Shown here piece by piece: positions 17,055 to 25,631 of a stretch of DNA of 34,028 nucleotides. Under the pieces are notes generated by a model. The model worked only from the letters and a program-made list of their open reading frames with translations, ran no database searches and had not been told where the DNA came from. The stretch's first letter is position 1. Each line of letters begins with the position of its first letter. The DNA comes from Planctomycetota bacterium (GTDB lineage: Bacteria > Planctomycetota > Phycisphaerae > Sedimentisphaerales > UBA12454). Where the stretch lies: NCBI GenBank assembly GCA_018828825.1, contig JAHJUV010000101.1:1-34028 (forward strand), given 5' to 3'. The position numbers and the translations under genes are program-made.

Positions 17055-17435
17055 AAAACGCCCGATAATATTTCATAAATCCATATTGAAAAAGGAATTT
17101 AGCGAACATTTCAAGCCGGGGGGTAGTATAAATACCATAATTCCGCGATGAGGTTTAAATCATTGTTTGGCACTTCTTTTGTAGAAGATTATGTCATAAG
17201 GAGTTATGAGTTCCACGGAGGGCGGTCTTAATTTCAGTACGGCAATATCTATTTTTACAGCTTATCGAGATTAAAAGCCGATATAAAACTATATTCCATA
17301 ATTTTTATACTGTTAGCTGTTACAAGATGTTATGACGTTAAGTACGCCCGTTTTTTGGTCGATAAAAAGTACGACCGTAAACTGGATTGCGGGTAGGTTT
17401 TCTACGCAGATTGGCTCGCAAGTCAAGGAAAATGT
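17055..17435 (+). other. 381-bp intergenic leader before the exopolysaccharide module
   Basis: No convincing protein gene is present. The stretch holds a sigma-54-like promoter at 17168-17183 and a 22-codon mini-ORF at 17206-17274 whose AAGGAG is too close to its ATG to trust. It also has a short hairpin GGTCG/CGACC at 17357-17376 and the repeated AGTACG(C/A)CCG at 17341 and 17369. If transcription starts at the sigma-54-like site, the mRNA leader would be about 240 nt, long enough for post-transcriptional control. I recognise no known riboswitch. Confidence 0.55.
17168..17183 (+). promoter_or_regulatory. Sigma-54-like -24/-12 promoter
   Basis: TGGCAC, five bases, then TTGTA matches the consensus TGGCAC-N5-TTGCA except that the -12 GC is GT. 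The 10-bp gap between the -24 GG and the -12 G is exact. Exosortase and exopolysaccharide loci in other bacteria often use RpoN-dependent promoters, so the location upstream of the exporter gene is sensible. No sigma-54 activator gene is in the window. Confidence 0.5.
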
Positions 17436-19082
17436 ATGACTAAAATAAACATAGGAAGTTTGCTGATAACTTCTCTATTTATAACGGGGATATTCTCCGG
17501 CTGCAGTAAGGACCATCTTGACCCTTCGCAAATAGGCCGATTTCGGCCTGTTCCTACCGTTAATGTAATTCTCGATACGCTTGGTGTTGCAGAAGAAAGT
17601 GCATCGGCTTATGAAGGGGCCGAGGACCCACGTCCCGCGGATGTAGTCGCCTATGAGAAAGATTATGCGTTCAGTTCAGGTGATATAATAAGAATCTCTA
17701 TTTTTGAACTTCTTCAGGAAGGGGCGCCTTATGTTGATAATTATATTGTTAGCGAAAGCGGCAATATCTCCATACCTGAAATTGGTCAACTGCAGGCAGT
17801 GGGACTTACCGAATCTCAGTTAGCAGACGAGATACGACAATCTCTTTCGCCTGGCATTCTCAAAAATCCTTCCGTTACTGTTTCCCTTATGAGTTCCCAG
17901 AGCCGAGTGTTTACTATTCTCGGAGATGGCGTTGCAGCTCCCAATAGGTATCCTATACCTCGATATGATTTTCGTCTTCTTGATGCGCTTGCGGTGGCGG
18001 GCTCTGCGCGTCAATTCAATGTCAGCTACGTTTATATAGCAAGACGCCTAACGGGACAGGAACAGCTCATTGGAGAGTCAGAACAAGACACGGGTCTTTC
18101 TCTTCACCCTGTCGAGGCTGGCGATAGTCTTAATCAGTCGGATTTGATGCAGAAAGGCTATAAATTGCCGGAAGAGATTAACGATGGTGAAATGCTTGAA
18201 GTTATCGAACCGGCAATCTTTCCGAGCCAGCTTGTTATATCTTCGGCAGAAATGGTAACGGAAAAAGAACTTGAAGAACTTGCTCGGCCGGAGGAGATAA
18301 CAAGTGAAGATGGCGAGCAGCAGACCGATGTAACGGTCAGCAATACAATACCTCAATCGCAGCAGGATAACACCAGAGTTGAATGGGTATTTAAAGACGG
18401 TAAATGGGAGCCTGTGCAAGTCGCAGCGGAGGAGAAAAAACCTGCTCAGCAGGGCGGTATGGATGTGAAAGCTCCGGTTGTTCCGCAGCGTCAGGAGGAA
18501 CAGGTTCAGTATAAGCCGCCGTTTGACAAACAGGCACTGCCGGAAAGCTACGGCTGGCAAGATATTCAAAGTGCCGGTGTTCAAAGCCGGGTTATAAGAA
18601 TACCAAAAGACAAACTCTACGGCGGAGACCCGAGATATAATATTATAATAAAACCAGGAGATACTATAACCGTTCAGCTCGATGTTGTAGGCGAGTTTTA
18701 TGTCCTTGGTAATATCAATAATCAAGGTGTAATAAATCTCACCGGCAGACCTATGACCCTTAAGATGGCAATAGCGGCGGCAGGTGGTTTGGGACCGCTT
18801 GCCTGGCCTAAAAAATGCGAGGTTATCCGCAGAATAGGCGAGAAGAAAGAAGAAATAGTAATGGTTGACCTTGAAAAGATTGCCAATGGTTCGCAGCCTG
18901 ATTTCTTTATAAAGCCCAACGATGTTATAAATGTTGGAACGCACGGCGTATCGAGATGGCTGGCTTCTCTTCGTAATGCATTTAGAGCGACATACGGCTT
19001 TGGTTTTATCTATGACCGTAATTTCGGGTACAGACCCTTGAGTCTTGGTAATCCTATGCGTTTGCTGGAGAACCCCGATTAA
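17436..19082 (+). CDS. Wza-like polysaccharide export lipoprotein
   Basis: Outer-membrane polysaccharide export protein (Poly_export plus SLBB). It has 548 residues, longer than typical Wza. A type II signal peptide ends at the lipobox FSGC (Cys23). The export domain runs about 75-155 (YAFSSGDIIRISIFE, then SESGNISIPEIGQLQAVGLTE). A first SLBB region follows at about 155-205 (FTILGDGVAAPNRYPI). Then comes an unusual acidic/Gln-rich stretch at about 205-385 with little predicted fold. A second SLBB region at about 395-500 has IIIKPGDTITVQ, FYVLGNINNQG and a final FIKPNDVINV. It opens the exopolysaccharide operon; the exosortase follows after about 30 bp. It probably works with the Wzz/BY-kinase at 25632. 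Confidence 0.9.
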   Translation: MTKINIGSLLITSLFITGIFSGCSKDHLDPSQIGRFRPVPTVNVILDTLGVAEESASAYEGAEDPRPADVVAYEKDYAFSSGDIIRISIFELLQEGAPYVDNYIVSESGNISIPEIGQLQAVGLTESQLADEIRQSLSPGILKNPSVTVSLMSSQSRVFTILGDGVAAPNRYPIPRYDFRLLDALAVAGSARQFNVSYVYIARRLTGQEQLIGESEQDTGLSLHPVEAGDSLNQSDLMQKGYKLPEEINDGEMLEVIEPAIFPSQLVISSAEMVTEKELEELARPEEITSEDGEQQTDVTVSNTIPQSQQDNTRVEWVFKDGKWEPVQVAAEEKKPAQQGGMDVKAPVVPQRQEEQVQYKPPFDKQALPESYGWQDIQSAGVQSRVIRIPKDKLYGGDPRYNIIIKPGDTITVQLDVVGEFYVLGNINNQGVINLTGRPMTLKMAIAAAGGLGPLAWPKKCEVIRRIGEKKEEIVMVDLEKIANGSQPDFFIKPNDVINVGTHGVSRWLASLRNAFRATYGFGFIYDRNFGYRPLSLGNPMRLLENPD

Positions 19083-19113
19083 TTGATTTTGGCTGATGGA
19101 AAAGGATTTTTTA

Positions 19114-20082
19114 ATGCAGGATGTTAACCGGTTTCCTACAGAAAACCAAATCTTATCAGAACAAGATATAAGCTGGACGAGTCTCGGAGTCCATACATAC
19201 ATAAAATTTGCAATTCTCGCAGCGGCAGTTTATAGTGTCTTTCATATTGAAATTTATTCCATAGTGTATCGCTGGATAAGCGACAGCAGTTGGTCTCATG
19301 GTTTTCTTATCCCATTTTTCAGCTTGTATTTTATTAATCAAAAGAAAAAAGAGATACTAACTCTTCAGTCAGATACCAGCTATATAGGTCTTTTGTTTCT
19401 TATATGTTGTCTTGTGCTTTATCCAATTATTGTTTTTGGTTATAAATTTGGTTATATAAGAGCTTTGCTGTTGATTCCGACTATTGGTTCGATAGTCCTG
19501 TTCATTGGCGGCTGGAAGCTGGTAAAATACACTTGGCTGCCCATTATTTATATTATTTTTGCCATTCCGATACCCACAAGGATTTATAATGACCTGACAA
19601 TTCCTCTGAGAACTCATGATGCACAAATTGCTGCCGGTATTTTGAACATGATCAGGGGGCTTGAAGCTAATGTGAGCGGTGTAGTTATAGATGTGGTTTA
19701 TAAAGGCGTAAGACTTGAACCCGGTCTTGATGTGGCCGAAGCCTGCAGCGGAATGAGGTTGCTGATGGCCTTTCTTGCTCTCGGTGTTGCAATGGCGTAT
19801 TTGCATTACAGGCCGATTTGGCAAAGGTTTGTTCTTTTGGCAAGCACGGTGCCGATAGCGCTTTTGTGCAACATTGTCAGAGTAACAGTAACAGGTTTTA
19901 TTTATATTCTCTGGGACCCGATGTATGCCCAGGGCATATATCATGACATGCTTGGTCTTTTAATGCTGCCGCTGGCGTTCGGCCTATATGGCGGGCTGGC
20001 ATGGTTTATGTCAAATATTGTCGTTGAAGAAAACATTCAGCAGGAAGTTGTTATCCGCAGAAAGGATTTGCCGGAAGAATGA
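19114..20082 (+). CDS. Exosortase (EpsH/XrtA superfamily)
   Basis: Integral-membrane transpeptidase-like protein that processes C-terminally tagged (PEP-CTERM-like) proteins for surface attachment, usually together with exopolysaccharide export. From ATG 19114 it has 322 residues and about eight hydrophobic helices. The proposed catalytic triad is intact: Cys211 in AEACSGMR, Arg256 in CNIVRV and His277 in IYHDMLG. I prefer 19114 because AAAAGGA lies eight bases upstream; an in-frame ATG at 19096 would add six residues without a site. The stop overlaps the EpsI gene by ATGA. The subclass cannot be settled by eye, and no sorting-tag substrate is seen in the window. Confidence 0.93.
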   Translation: MQDVNRFPTENQILSEQDISWTSLGVHTYIKFAILAAAVYSVFHIEIYSIVYRWISDSSWSHGFLIPFFSLYFINQKKKEILTLQSDTSYIGLLFLICCLVLYPIIVFGYKFGYIRALLLIPTIGSIVLFIGGWKLVKYTWLPIIYIIFAIPIPTRIYNDLTIPLRTHDAQIAAGILNMIRGLEANVSGVVIDVVYKGVRLEPGLDVAEACSGMRLLMAFLALGVAMAYLHYRPIWQRFVLLASTVPIALLCNIVRVTVTGFIYILWDPMYAQGIYHDMLGLLMLPLAFGLYGGLAWFMSNIVVEENIQQEVVIRRKDLPEE

Positions 20083-20846
20083 AATCTTTTATAAAGAATT
20101 ATCTTCAGCCTCCTTTTCTGTTAAGTGTTGTCTGCCTTTTGGCTACAGCTGGTTTTGTTAGTTATTTTAAGGCATATCATGGCATTACGCTGATTAAGAA
20201 ACCACTGCCGTTGAAGCAATCGTTCGATGATTTCGATGAAAAACTCCTTGAGCATTACAAAGTTTTAAGAAAAGCAAAAATTGAAAATCAGGATGTATTG
20301 GAGTCGCTGGGCACAGAGGACTATTTACAATGGTTTATAGAAGATACGACCGTTGATATTATGAGCCCGACAAGAAATTGTTCTATATTTATAACGTATT
20401 ATACCGGCAATCCTGACCAGGTGCCGCATGTTCCAGAAGCCTGTTATATAGGCGGGGGCAATCAGGTGGTGAGCAGTTCTTCAATCACTCTCGATTTGGG
20501 CGATGTGGATATGGCCGGACAGGAGACAAAAATTCCCGCTACTATGGTAGTTTTTACACAGAAATCTGCAGAAATCTGGCAGACGGCAGCGGAATTTCCG
20601 GTTATTTATTTTTTCAAGGTCAACGGTGCGTACAAAGGCAATCGAACCTCTGTTAGAATCGCATTGGGCAACCTGATAAATGAGTATTCATATTTTTGCA
20701 AAGTTGAATTAAAGTTTTTTAACACAAGGGGGATATATCCCGATAAACAGCAGTCTATCGAGGCTGCCCGGAAATTGTTGAAAGTTCTGTTGCCCGTTCT
20801 GGGGAAATATTATTGGCCCGATTGGGAACAGGTTAATCGACTATAA
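20079..20846 (+). CDS. Exosortase-associated EpsI-family protein
   Basis: A 255-residue EpsI-like (DUF3485) protein with an N-terminal membrane anchor at about residues 12-30 and an extracytoplasmic domain. The family signature, a His-x-Pro-x-x-Cys motif, is visible in VPHVPEACYIGGG. It is preceded by the strand SIFITYYTGN, as in other EpsI proteins. EpsI is often fused to the exosortase C-terminus; here the genes are separate but overlap by four bases (ATGA), indicating coupled translation. Its biochemical role is unknown in the family, though the conserved His and Cys suggest contact with the exosortase active site. Identification is firm; function is inferred. Confidence 0.88.
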   Translation: MKSFIKNYLQPPFLLSVVCLLATAGFVSYFKAYHGITLIKKPLPLKQSFDDFDEKLLEHYKVLRKAKIENQDVLESLGTEDYLQWFIEDTTVDIMSPTRNCSIFITYYTGNPDQVPHVPEACYIGGGNQVVSSSSITLDLGDVDMAGQETKIPATMVVFTQKSAEIWQTAAEFPVIYFFKVNGAYKGNRTSVRIALGNLINEYSYFCKVELKFFNTRGIYPDKQQSIEAARKLLKVLLPVLGKYYWPDWEQVNRL

Positions 20847-20873
20847 ACTTATTTTTGTAGAAGGATTGTAAAA

Positions 20874-23800
20874 ATGGCCAAGAGAATAAATAAGAAAGTT
20901 GCAATTATAGGCTCACTCGTTCTTGCATTATTAATAATGGCAGCAATTGTTGTCATTCTGAACTTCAGCAGAGATCCACATAAGTATATCGCTGATGCCC
21001 AGGCCGCTCTTGCTCTTGCAGAACCTGATTACAAAGCGGCAGAAAAGGCGTATGGCCAGGCTTTTGCCTATGCAAAGAAAGATATCGATTTAAGAATTGA
21101 TATTCTCTTCAAGCTTGCAGATATGTATATTGATATGAATGAATGGAGGAAAGTAGCAGGTTGCTGGAACAAGATAATAAATTTCGACACGAAAAATATC
21201 AAGGCTCGTTTGGCGATGCTCGATTATAGTTATCAGCTTGCCGCATCCGGCAACTGGACGGTATGGAAAGAAGTGGAATCCAACGTTTCGGAACTGATAG
21301 AAAAGCAACTTGACACAACACCGCGAATGTATCGGATAAAGGGGCAGGCCCTTGCCGAACTTGTAAGATATGGCCAGAAGACCGACAAGGAAGAGGCTAT
21401 TAATGGTGCCATCGAAAATCTTCAGAAGTCAATCCAGCAGGAACCGAACAATGTGGATGCGTATCAAATTCTTGCTGACGCAATGATACAAAAAGGTGAA
21501 ATCCTTGCTGAGCGAGGCGTGCTAAATGCGGCTGAAAGTGGACGTCAGGAGGCTGCCAAGATACTGCTTAAAGGCGTTGAAAATCTCCCTGATGAGCCAA
21601 AGGCTTATATAAATCTTTATAGCAATAAACTCGCCGAGGCAGAAAGGGACGAAGATAAAATTAAGGATATTGAATCAAATCTTATTCAGCTTACACAAAA
21701 ATTCCCCGACAGTTCCTTGCCTTATTTTGCGATTGTGCAGTTGTATCAAAAGAATCCTAAAGATATGGACAAAGCTATTGTCGCAGCAGAGAAGTCAAGA
21801 GAGATTGATAAAGAAAATGTATTTTACGCAATTACAGCGGCAAATCTATATTATAGAAAATATTTGCTGAATCAGGATTTGCACTATTTCCAAAAAGCGA
21901 TAGACGTTGCAACCGAAGCGTTAAGCTACCCGGACAGTCTCGACGTGCCCGGGCCGAGGGCAAGAATCAGTTTTATAAACAGATATTCCCTGCATACTTT
22001 TTTAGCTAATAGTTATTTAGACAGGGTAGCAGAATCTGCCATCGACCAGGCGAAAACTACACAGTGGCTGGAGTTTGCAGAGAAAGAAGTGTATCAAATT
22101 GACCAGCTTCTTGGCAGTGCAGAAAATCCTTATGCGATAATGTGGCGAGGCAGAATCCAGCTTGCAAAAGGACAGAAAAATGAAGCAATTGCACAAATGT
22201 ATGCGGCATATCAGCAGCTCACGGCTGCGGGCCGTACGGAGAACGATTTACAGCTCGGAATCCTTGCCTACGAACTTGCAAAGGCTTTAGAGGACACCTC
22301 TGAGACAGGCGCAGTTATACAGTTTTATTGGACTGCCATGAGAAATGGTATGTATGCTAATAAACCGGGAATGCTTCTGGAGCTTGCTTCTGCACTGACA
22401 CGAGTGCAGGAGGGCAAGTCTTCGCTTGAATTGGTAGATTTCTTTGAGCAAAATTTCGGCCAAACCGTCAAAAGCAGGGAACTCAGAATAAATAATTACC
22501 TAATTTCCAATATGCTGGACAAGGCACAGGAAATGTTTGATAAACTTTCTGATGACGACCCGAATATTTTGAGATTTAAAAATATGTTTTTCAACGCTCA
22601 AGTTACCAGAGCCAACTGGGAACTCATACAAAAGCAACCTGCCGAAAAAGAACAATTACAGCAGGATGAGGAATATCAACAGCTTAAGATTAAACAGGAA
22701 CAGATGAAAAACGAGAGTGCCAAAATCAGGGATAAATTTGCTGCTGTCGGAATTAAGCAAATTACAGATGCCGAATTTGTTAATATGTGCAAGAGATACC
22801 TATCTGACGGAGAAGATAAAAAAGCCGCTTCTCTTATTGATAATTACTTGGTAGTGCATTCGAATAGCCTAAGTGCGGGAGTATACAAACTTATACTCGC
22901 AGAACCCTCGCCGGCCAACGTTCCGCCGGAACGTTATGAACAGATTACCGTTCAGGTTCTCGAAGCAATTCAGGACCCGATTCGAAGCGGGCTGGCTCTT
23001 GGACAGTTTTATCAGACAAAAGACGAAAACGAACGGGCGATCGAATGCTATCAAAAAGTCCTGCAGCTTACGCCGGATAATCCTGATGCGCTGACGGGTC
23101 TTTTCGATATTGCGATTGCTCGTAAAGATTTCAGCCAGGCACAAAAACTTGCCGAAACCGCTCGAAAAAACAACACAGATTTCTGCGAAGGAAATTTATT
23201 TGAAGCGAGATTAGCTCTTGTCAAGGAAGAATATCAAAATGCCGTAGAAAGAATCAATGATTGTCTCGAAAAAAGACCAATATTTTCCTGGGCGTACCTT
23301 ATGCGCAGCCAGGCTTATTTATCGCTGGGAAAGGAAAATGACGCAATTGATGACGCACAGAAAGCCTATAATTTCAATCCCTCTGACAGACATATTACCA
23401 GAAATCTGGCTTATGTGCTTTATAAACAAAATCAAAGTCTGGGTAATGTAGCAACACCTGAACAGGTCGCAGAAACCCGCAAAGCGATCGAGGTGGCCAT
23501 TCGAGCGAATCAGGGAGATTTGAACTTGCAGACTATTTATACCCAGTTTATAAGCGGCACAGAACCTGATAGAGCAGTGGCTATCAGTCAGCGAAGACAA
23601 AAAGCAAAACCTACAGCCGAAAATTCACTTCAGTTGGGACGGTTTGCTGCCCTTGCGGCGCAGCAGAGCAAAATCCAGTCACAGAAAGATACCTATAATG
23701 AAATCGCTCTCGATGCGTATAAGACAGCCTATGAACTTGCACCGGATGATGTACGGACACTTGAAGCATATGCCGAGTTTTTGAAAAATAGCGGCAAGTC

Positions 23801-25574
23801 TGACGAAGCAGAGAAACTTCTTGCAGGCAGGGATGCTTTATTGTGGCGTTTCTATATCCGCAGCGGGAAAAATGACGAAGCACAAAAGATACTTGTTAAA
23901 TTATATGAAGCGAATCCTGAAGATGCTAATGTAATAACGGGGCTGGTTCTTGTGTCTCGTAATAAAAATGACCAGGCTGGAGTTTTAAAGTATTCCGCTG
24001 AATTGCTGAAAATCAATAAATCTCTTGATAATCAAATTCTTCAAGTCGAATCTTATCTTGAAGCAGGATTGGCTGATGAAGCAGAGACTCTGCTTGTGGC
24101 TTTACGTGAGAAATACTCGGACGAACCCAGAGCGATATTTTTGCAGACATGGCAAACCGCTAAACAGGGCAAACTTGCGGAAGCTTTGAAACTTGCAAAC
24201 AGAAATTTGGAGGTTGATAAGGACAATCCTCGTATCTGGCGGCTCCGAGGCCAGATTAATCTTGGTCTGAATAACTATAACGAGGCAATTGACGATTTAC
24301 TGAAAAGCAAGACATTGCGGGATAACGCAGAGGTACGAATAGACATCGCGCGTGTTTATGCCAAAACCGGTCGATATGAACAGGCTATTACCGAGCTAAA
24401 AACCTCTGTTGAGCAGCAGGAGTCCTCTGTCGCCAGGGGTATGCTCGAAGAGATATATTACAGAACTGGTAAAATTGACCAACTCGAAAAATTTTATCAG
24501 GAGTTAATAGCTGAATTTCCGGATAATGTTAATTGGTACAATCGGGCTGCCAACCTTATGCTTAACACTCAAAAGTTTGATGAGGCCTATAAACTTTTTG
24601 ATGCTGCTTATCAAAACAGCCTAAAAATTAATAGTGAATCTCCTGACATTGATGCATTTGATGGAAAGCTGAAATCGTTGCTCGGTGCTAAAAAATACGA
24701 CCAGCTTTTAGCAGAGGCGACTAAGTATCTTGACGGTCCTTTTGCACCTATTGCCTATACAAGAATGGCGGATGCAAAGGCCTATACAGGCCAGAAGGAT
24801 GCGGCTGTTCAGTACTTCAGAAGAGCTCTCGAAAAGGCAGAAACTAACGAAGACTATATTGTTCCAATACTCAAAGAAATGAACAATGTGGTAGGTTTTG
24901 AAGAAACTGTCAAGTGGTGCAGCGAAAAACTTCAGAGCCAGCCTGATTCATTGGCGGTCAATACTGTAATGTTTAATCTTTACAATATAAACCAGCAGTA
25001 TAACAAGGCGATTGAGTATGTTGATAATTGTATCAGAATCAAAGGGGATGATGACGCAGGGAAAGTGACGTATCAGTTCAATAAGGCCAGCACTCTCGTG
25101 AGGGTGTTTAATAAGACGGGAGACAAAACCTATCTGGAAAAGGCTATTGAAGAGTATGAAAGTATACTTAAAAAACAGCCGACTAATATATCAGTGCTTA
25201 ACAATCTGGCCTATATGCTCATAGAGAATGATATGATGCCGGACAGGGCGATTGAGTATGCCGAAAAGGCCTATAAAAATGCGCCTGGTAATGGAAATGT
25301 GCTTGATACTTATGGCTATGTTCTTTTGAAAAACGGCAAAATAAAAGAAGCAGATGAGTTTATGCAGAGAGCTCTCCAGCAGTTTGAAAAGGACAAGATT
25401 AATGCCCCTATGGAAGTATATGAGCATATAGCTATGGTTAAAGAGGAATTAGGGCAGAATACCGAGGCACTGGAAGCCTATAAACGTGCTTTAGAATTTG
25501 CAGGTGGGAATGTTTCACAAGAGGTCAAAGACAGAATATCCGCAGCGATTGAAAGGCTTACATCGAAGATGTAA
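20874..25574 (+). CDS. Giant membrane-anchored TPR-repeat protein
   Basis: A 1566-residue protein made almost entirely of tetratricopeptide-like helical repeats. Basic MAKRINKK precedes one membrane segment (about residues 9-31), so the bulk should be periplasmic; no lipobox is seen. TPR-type units are clear, such as AIECYQKVLQLTPDNPDALTGL, and DDAQKAYNFNPSDRHITRNLAYVLY and the final IEYAEKAYKNAPGNGNVLDTYGYVLLK. A charged coiled-coil-like break lies at about 595-630. In exosortase loci a large TPR protein (PrsT type, usually a lipoprotein) commonly accompanies the export genes. This one is larger and anchored differently. A scaffold for the polysaccharide export and sorting machinery is the likely role, inferred from context. 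AGGA precedes the ATG. Confidence 0.87.
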   Translation: MAKRINKKVAIIGSLVLALLIMAAIVVILNFSRDPHKYIADAQAALALAEPDYKAAEKAYGQAFAYAKKDIDLRIDILFKLADMYIDMNEWRKVAGCWNKIINFDTKNIKARLAMLDYSYQLAASGNWTVWKEVESNVSELIEKQLDTTPRMYRIKGQALAELVRYGQKTDKEEAINGAIENLQKSIQQEPNNVDAYQILADAMIQKGEILAERGVLNAAESGRQEAAKILLKGVENLPDEPKAYINLYSNKLAEAERDEDKIKDIESNLIQLTQKFPDSSLPYFAIVQLYQKNPKDMDKAIVAAEKSREIDKENVFYAITAANLYYRKYLLNQDLHYFQKAIDVATEALSYPDSLDVPGPRARISFINRYSLHTFLANSYLDRVAESAIDQAKTTQWLEFAEKEVYQIDQLLGSAENPYAIMWRGRIQLAKGQKNEAIAQMYAAYQQLTAAGRTENDLQLGILAYELAKALEDTSETGAVIQFYWTAMRNGMYANKPGMLLELASALTRVQEGKSSLELVDFFEQNFGQTVKSRELRINNYLISNMLDKAQEMFDKLSDDDPNILRFKNMFFNAQVTRANWELIQKQPAEKEQLQQDEEYQQLKIKQEQMKNESAKIRDKFAAVGIKQITDAEFVNMCKRYLSDGEDKKAASLIDNYLVVHSNSLSAGVYKLILAEPSPANVPPERYEQITVQVLEAIQDPIRSGLALGQFYQTKDENERAIECYQKVLQLTPDNPDALTGLFDIAIARKDFSQAQKLAETARKNNTDFCEGNLFEARLALVKEEYQNAVERINDCLEKRPIFSWAYLMRSQAYLSLGKENDAIDDAQKAYNFNPSDRHITRNLAYVLYKQNQSLGNVATPEQVAETRKAIEVAIRANQGDLNLQTIYTQFISGTEPDRAVAISQRRQKAKPTAENSLQLGRFAALAAQQSKIQSQKDTYNEIALDAYKTAYELAPDDVRTLEAYAEFLKNSGKSDEAEKLLAGRDALLWRFYIRSGKNDEAQKILVKLYEANPEDANVITGLVLVSRNKNDQAGVLKYSAELLKINKSLDNQILQVESYLEAGLADEAETLLVALREKYSDEPRAIFLQTWQTAKQGKLAEALKLANRNLEVDKDNPRIWRLRGQINLGLNNYNEAIDDLLKSKTLRDNAEVRIDIARVYAKTGRYEQAITELKTSVEQQESSVARGMLEEIYYRTGKIDQLEKFYQELIAEFPDNVNWYNRAANLMLNTQKFDEAYKLFDAAYQNSLKINSESPDIDAFDGKLKSLLGAKKYDQLLAEATKYLDGPFAPIAYTRMADAKAYTGQKDAAVQYFRRALEKAETNEDYIVPILKEMNNVVGFEETVKWCSEKLQSQPDSLAVNTVMFNLYNINQQYNKAIEYVDNCIRIKGDDDAGKVTYQFNKASTLVRVFNKTGDKTYLEKAIEEYESILKKQPTNISVLNNLAYMLIENDMMPDRAIEYAEKAYKNAPGNGNVLDTYGYVLLKNGKIKEADEFMQRALQQFEKDKINAPMEVYEHIAMVKEELGQNTEALEAYKRALEFAGGNVSQEVKDRISAAIERLTSKM

Positions 25575-25631
25575 GCTGACAATCACCTGTTGTTTTGTTA
25601 TAGGACCTTTTGGTATAAGCAGGTATATCGT

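Noticed and set aside
17206..17274. 22-codon ORF in the exopolysaccharide leader
   Set aside because: AAGGAG sits only two bases from the ATG, the peptide has no recognisable character, and no coupling to a downstream gene is seen.
17300..17435. Possible cyclic-di-GMP or other riboswitch before the exporter gene
   Set aside because: I could not trace the conserved core or paired arms of any known riboswitch class; only a five-base-pair hairpin is clear.
18078..19202. 374-codon minus-strand open frame opposite the exporter gene
   Set aside because: Its translation shows no domain or membrane logic, and it lies wholly opposite a well-recognised Poly_export/SLBB gene and the start of the exosortase gene.
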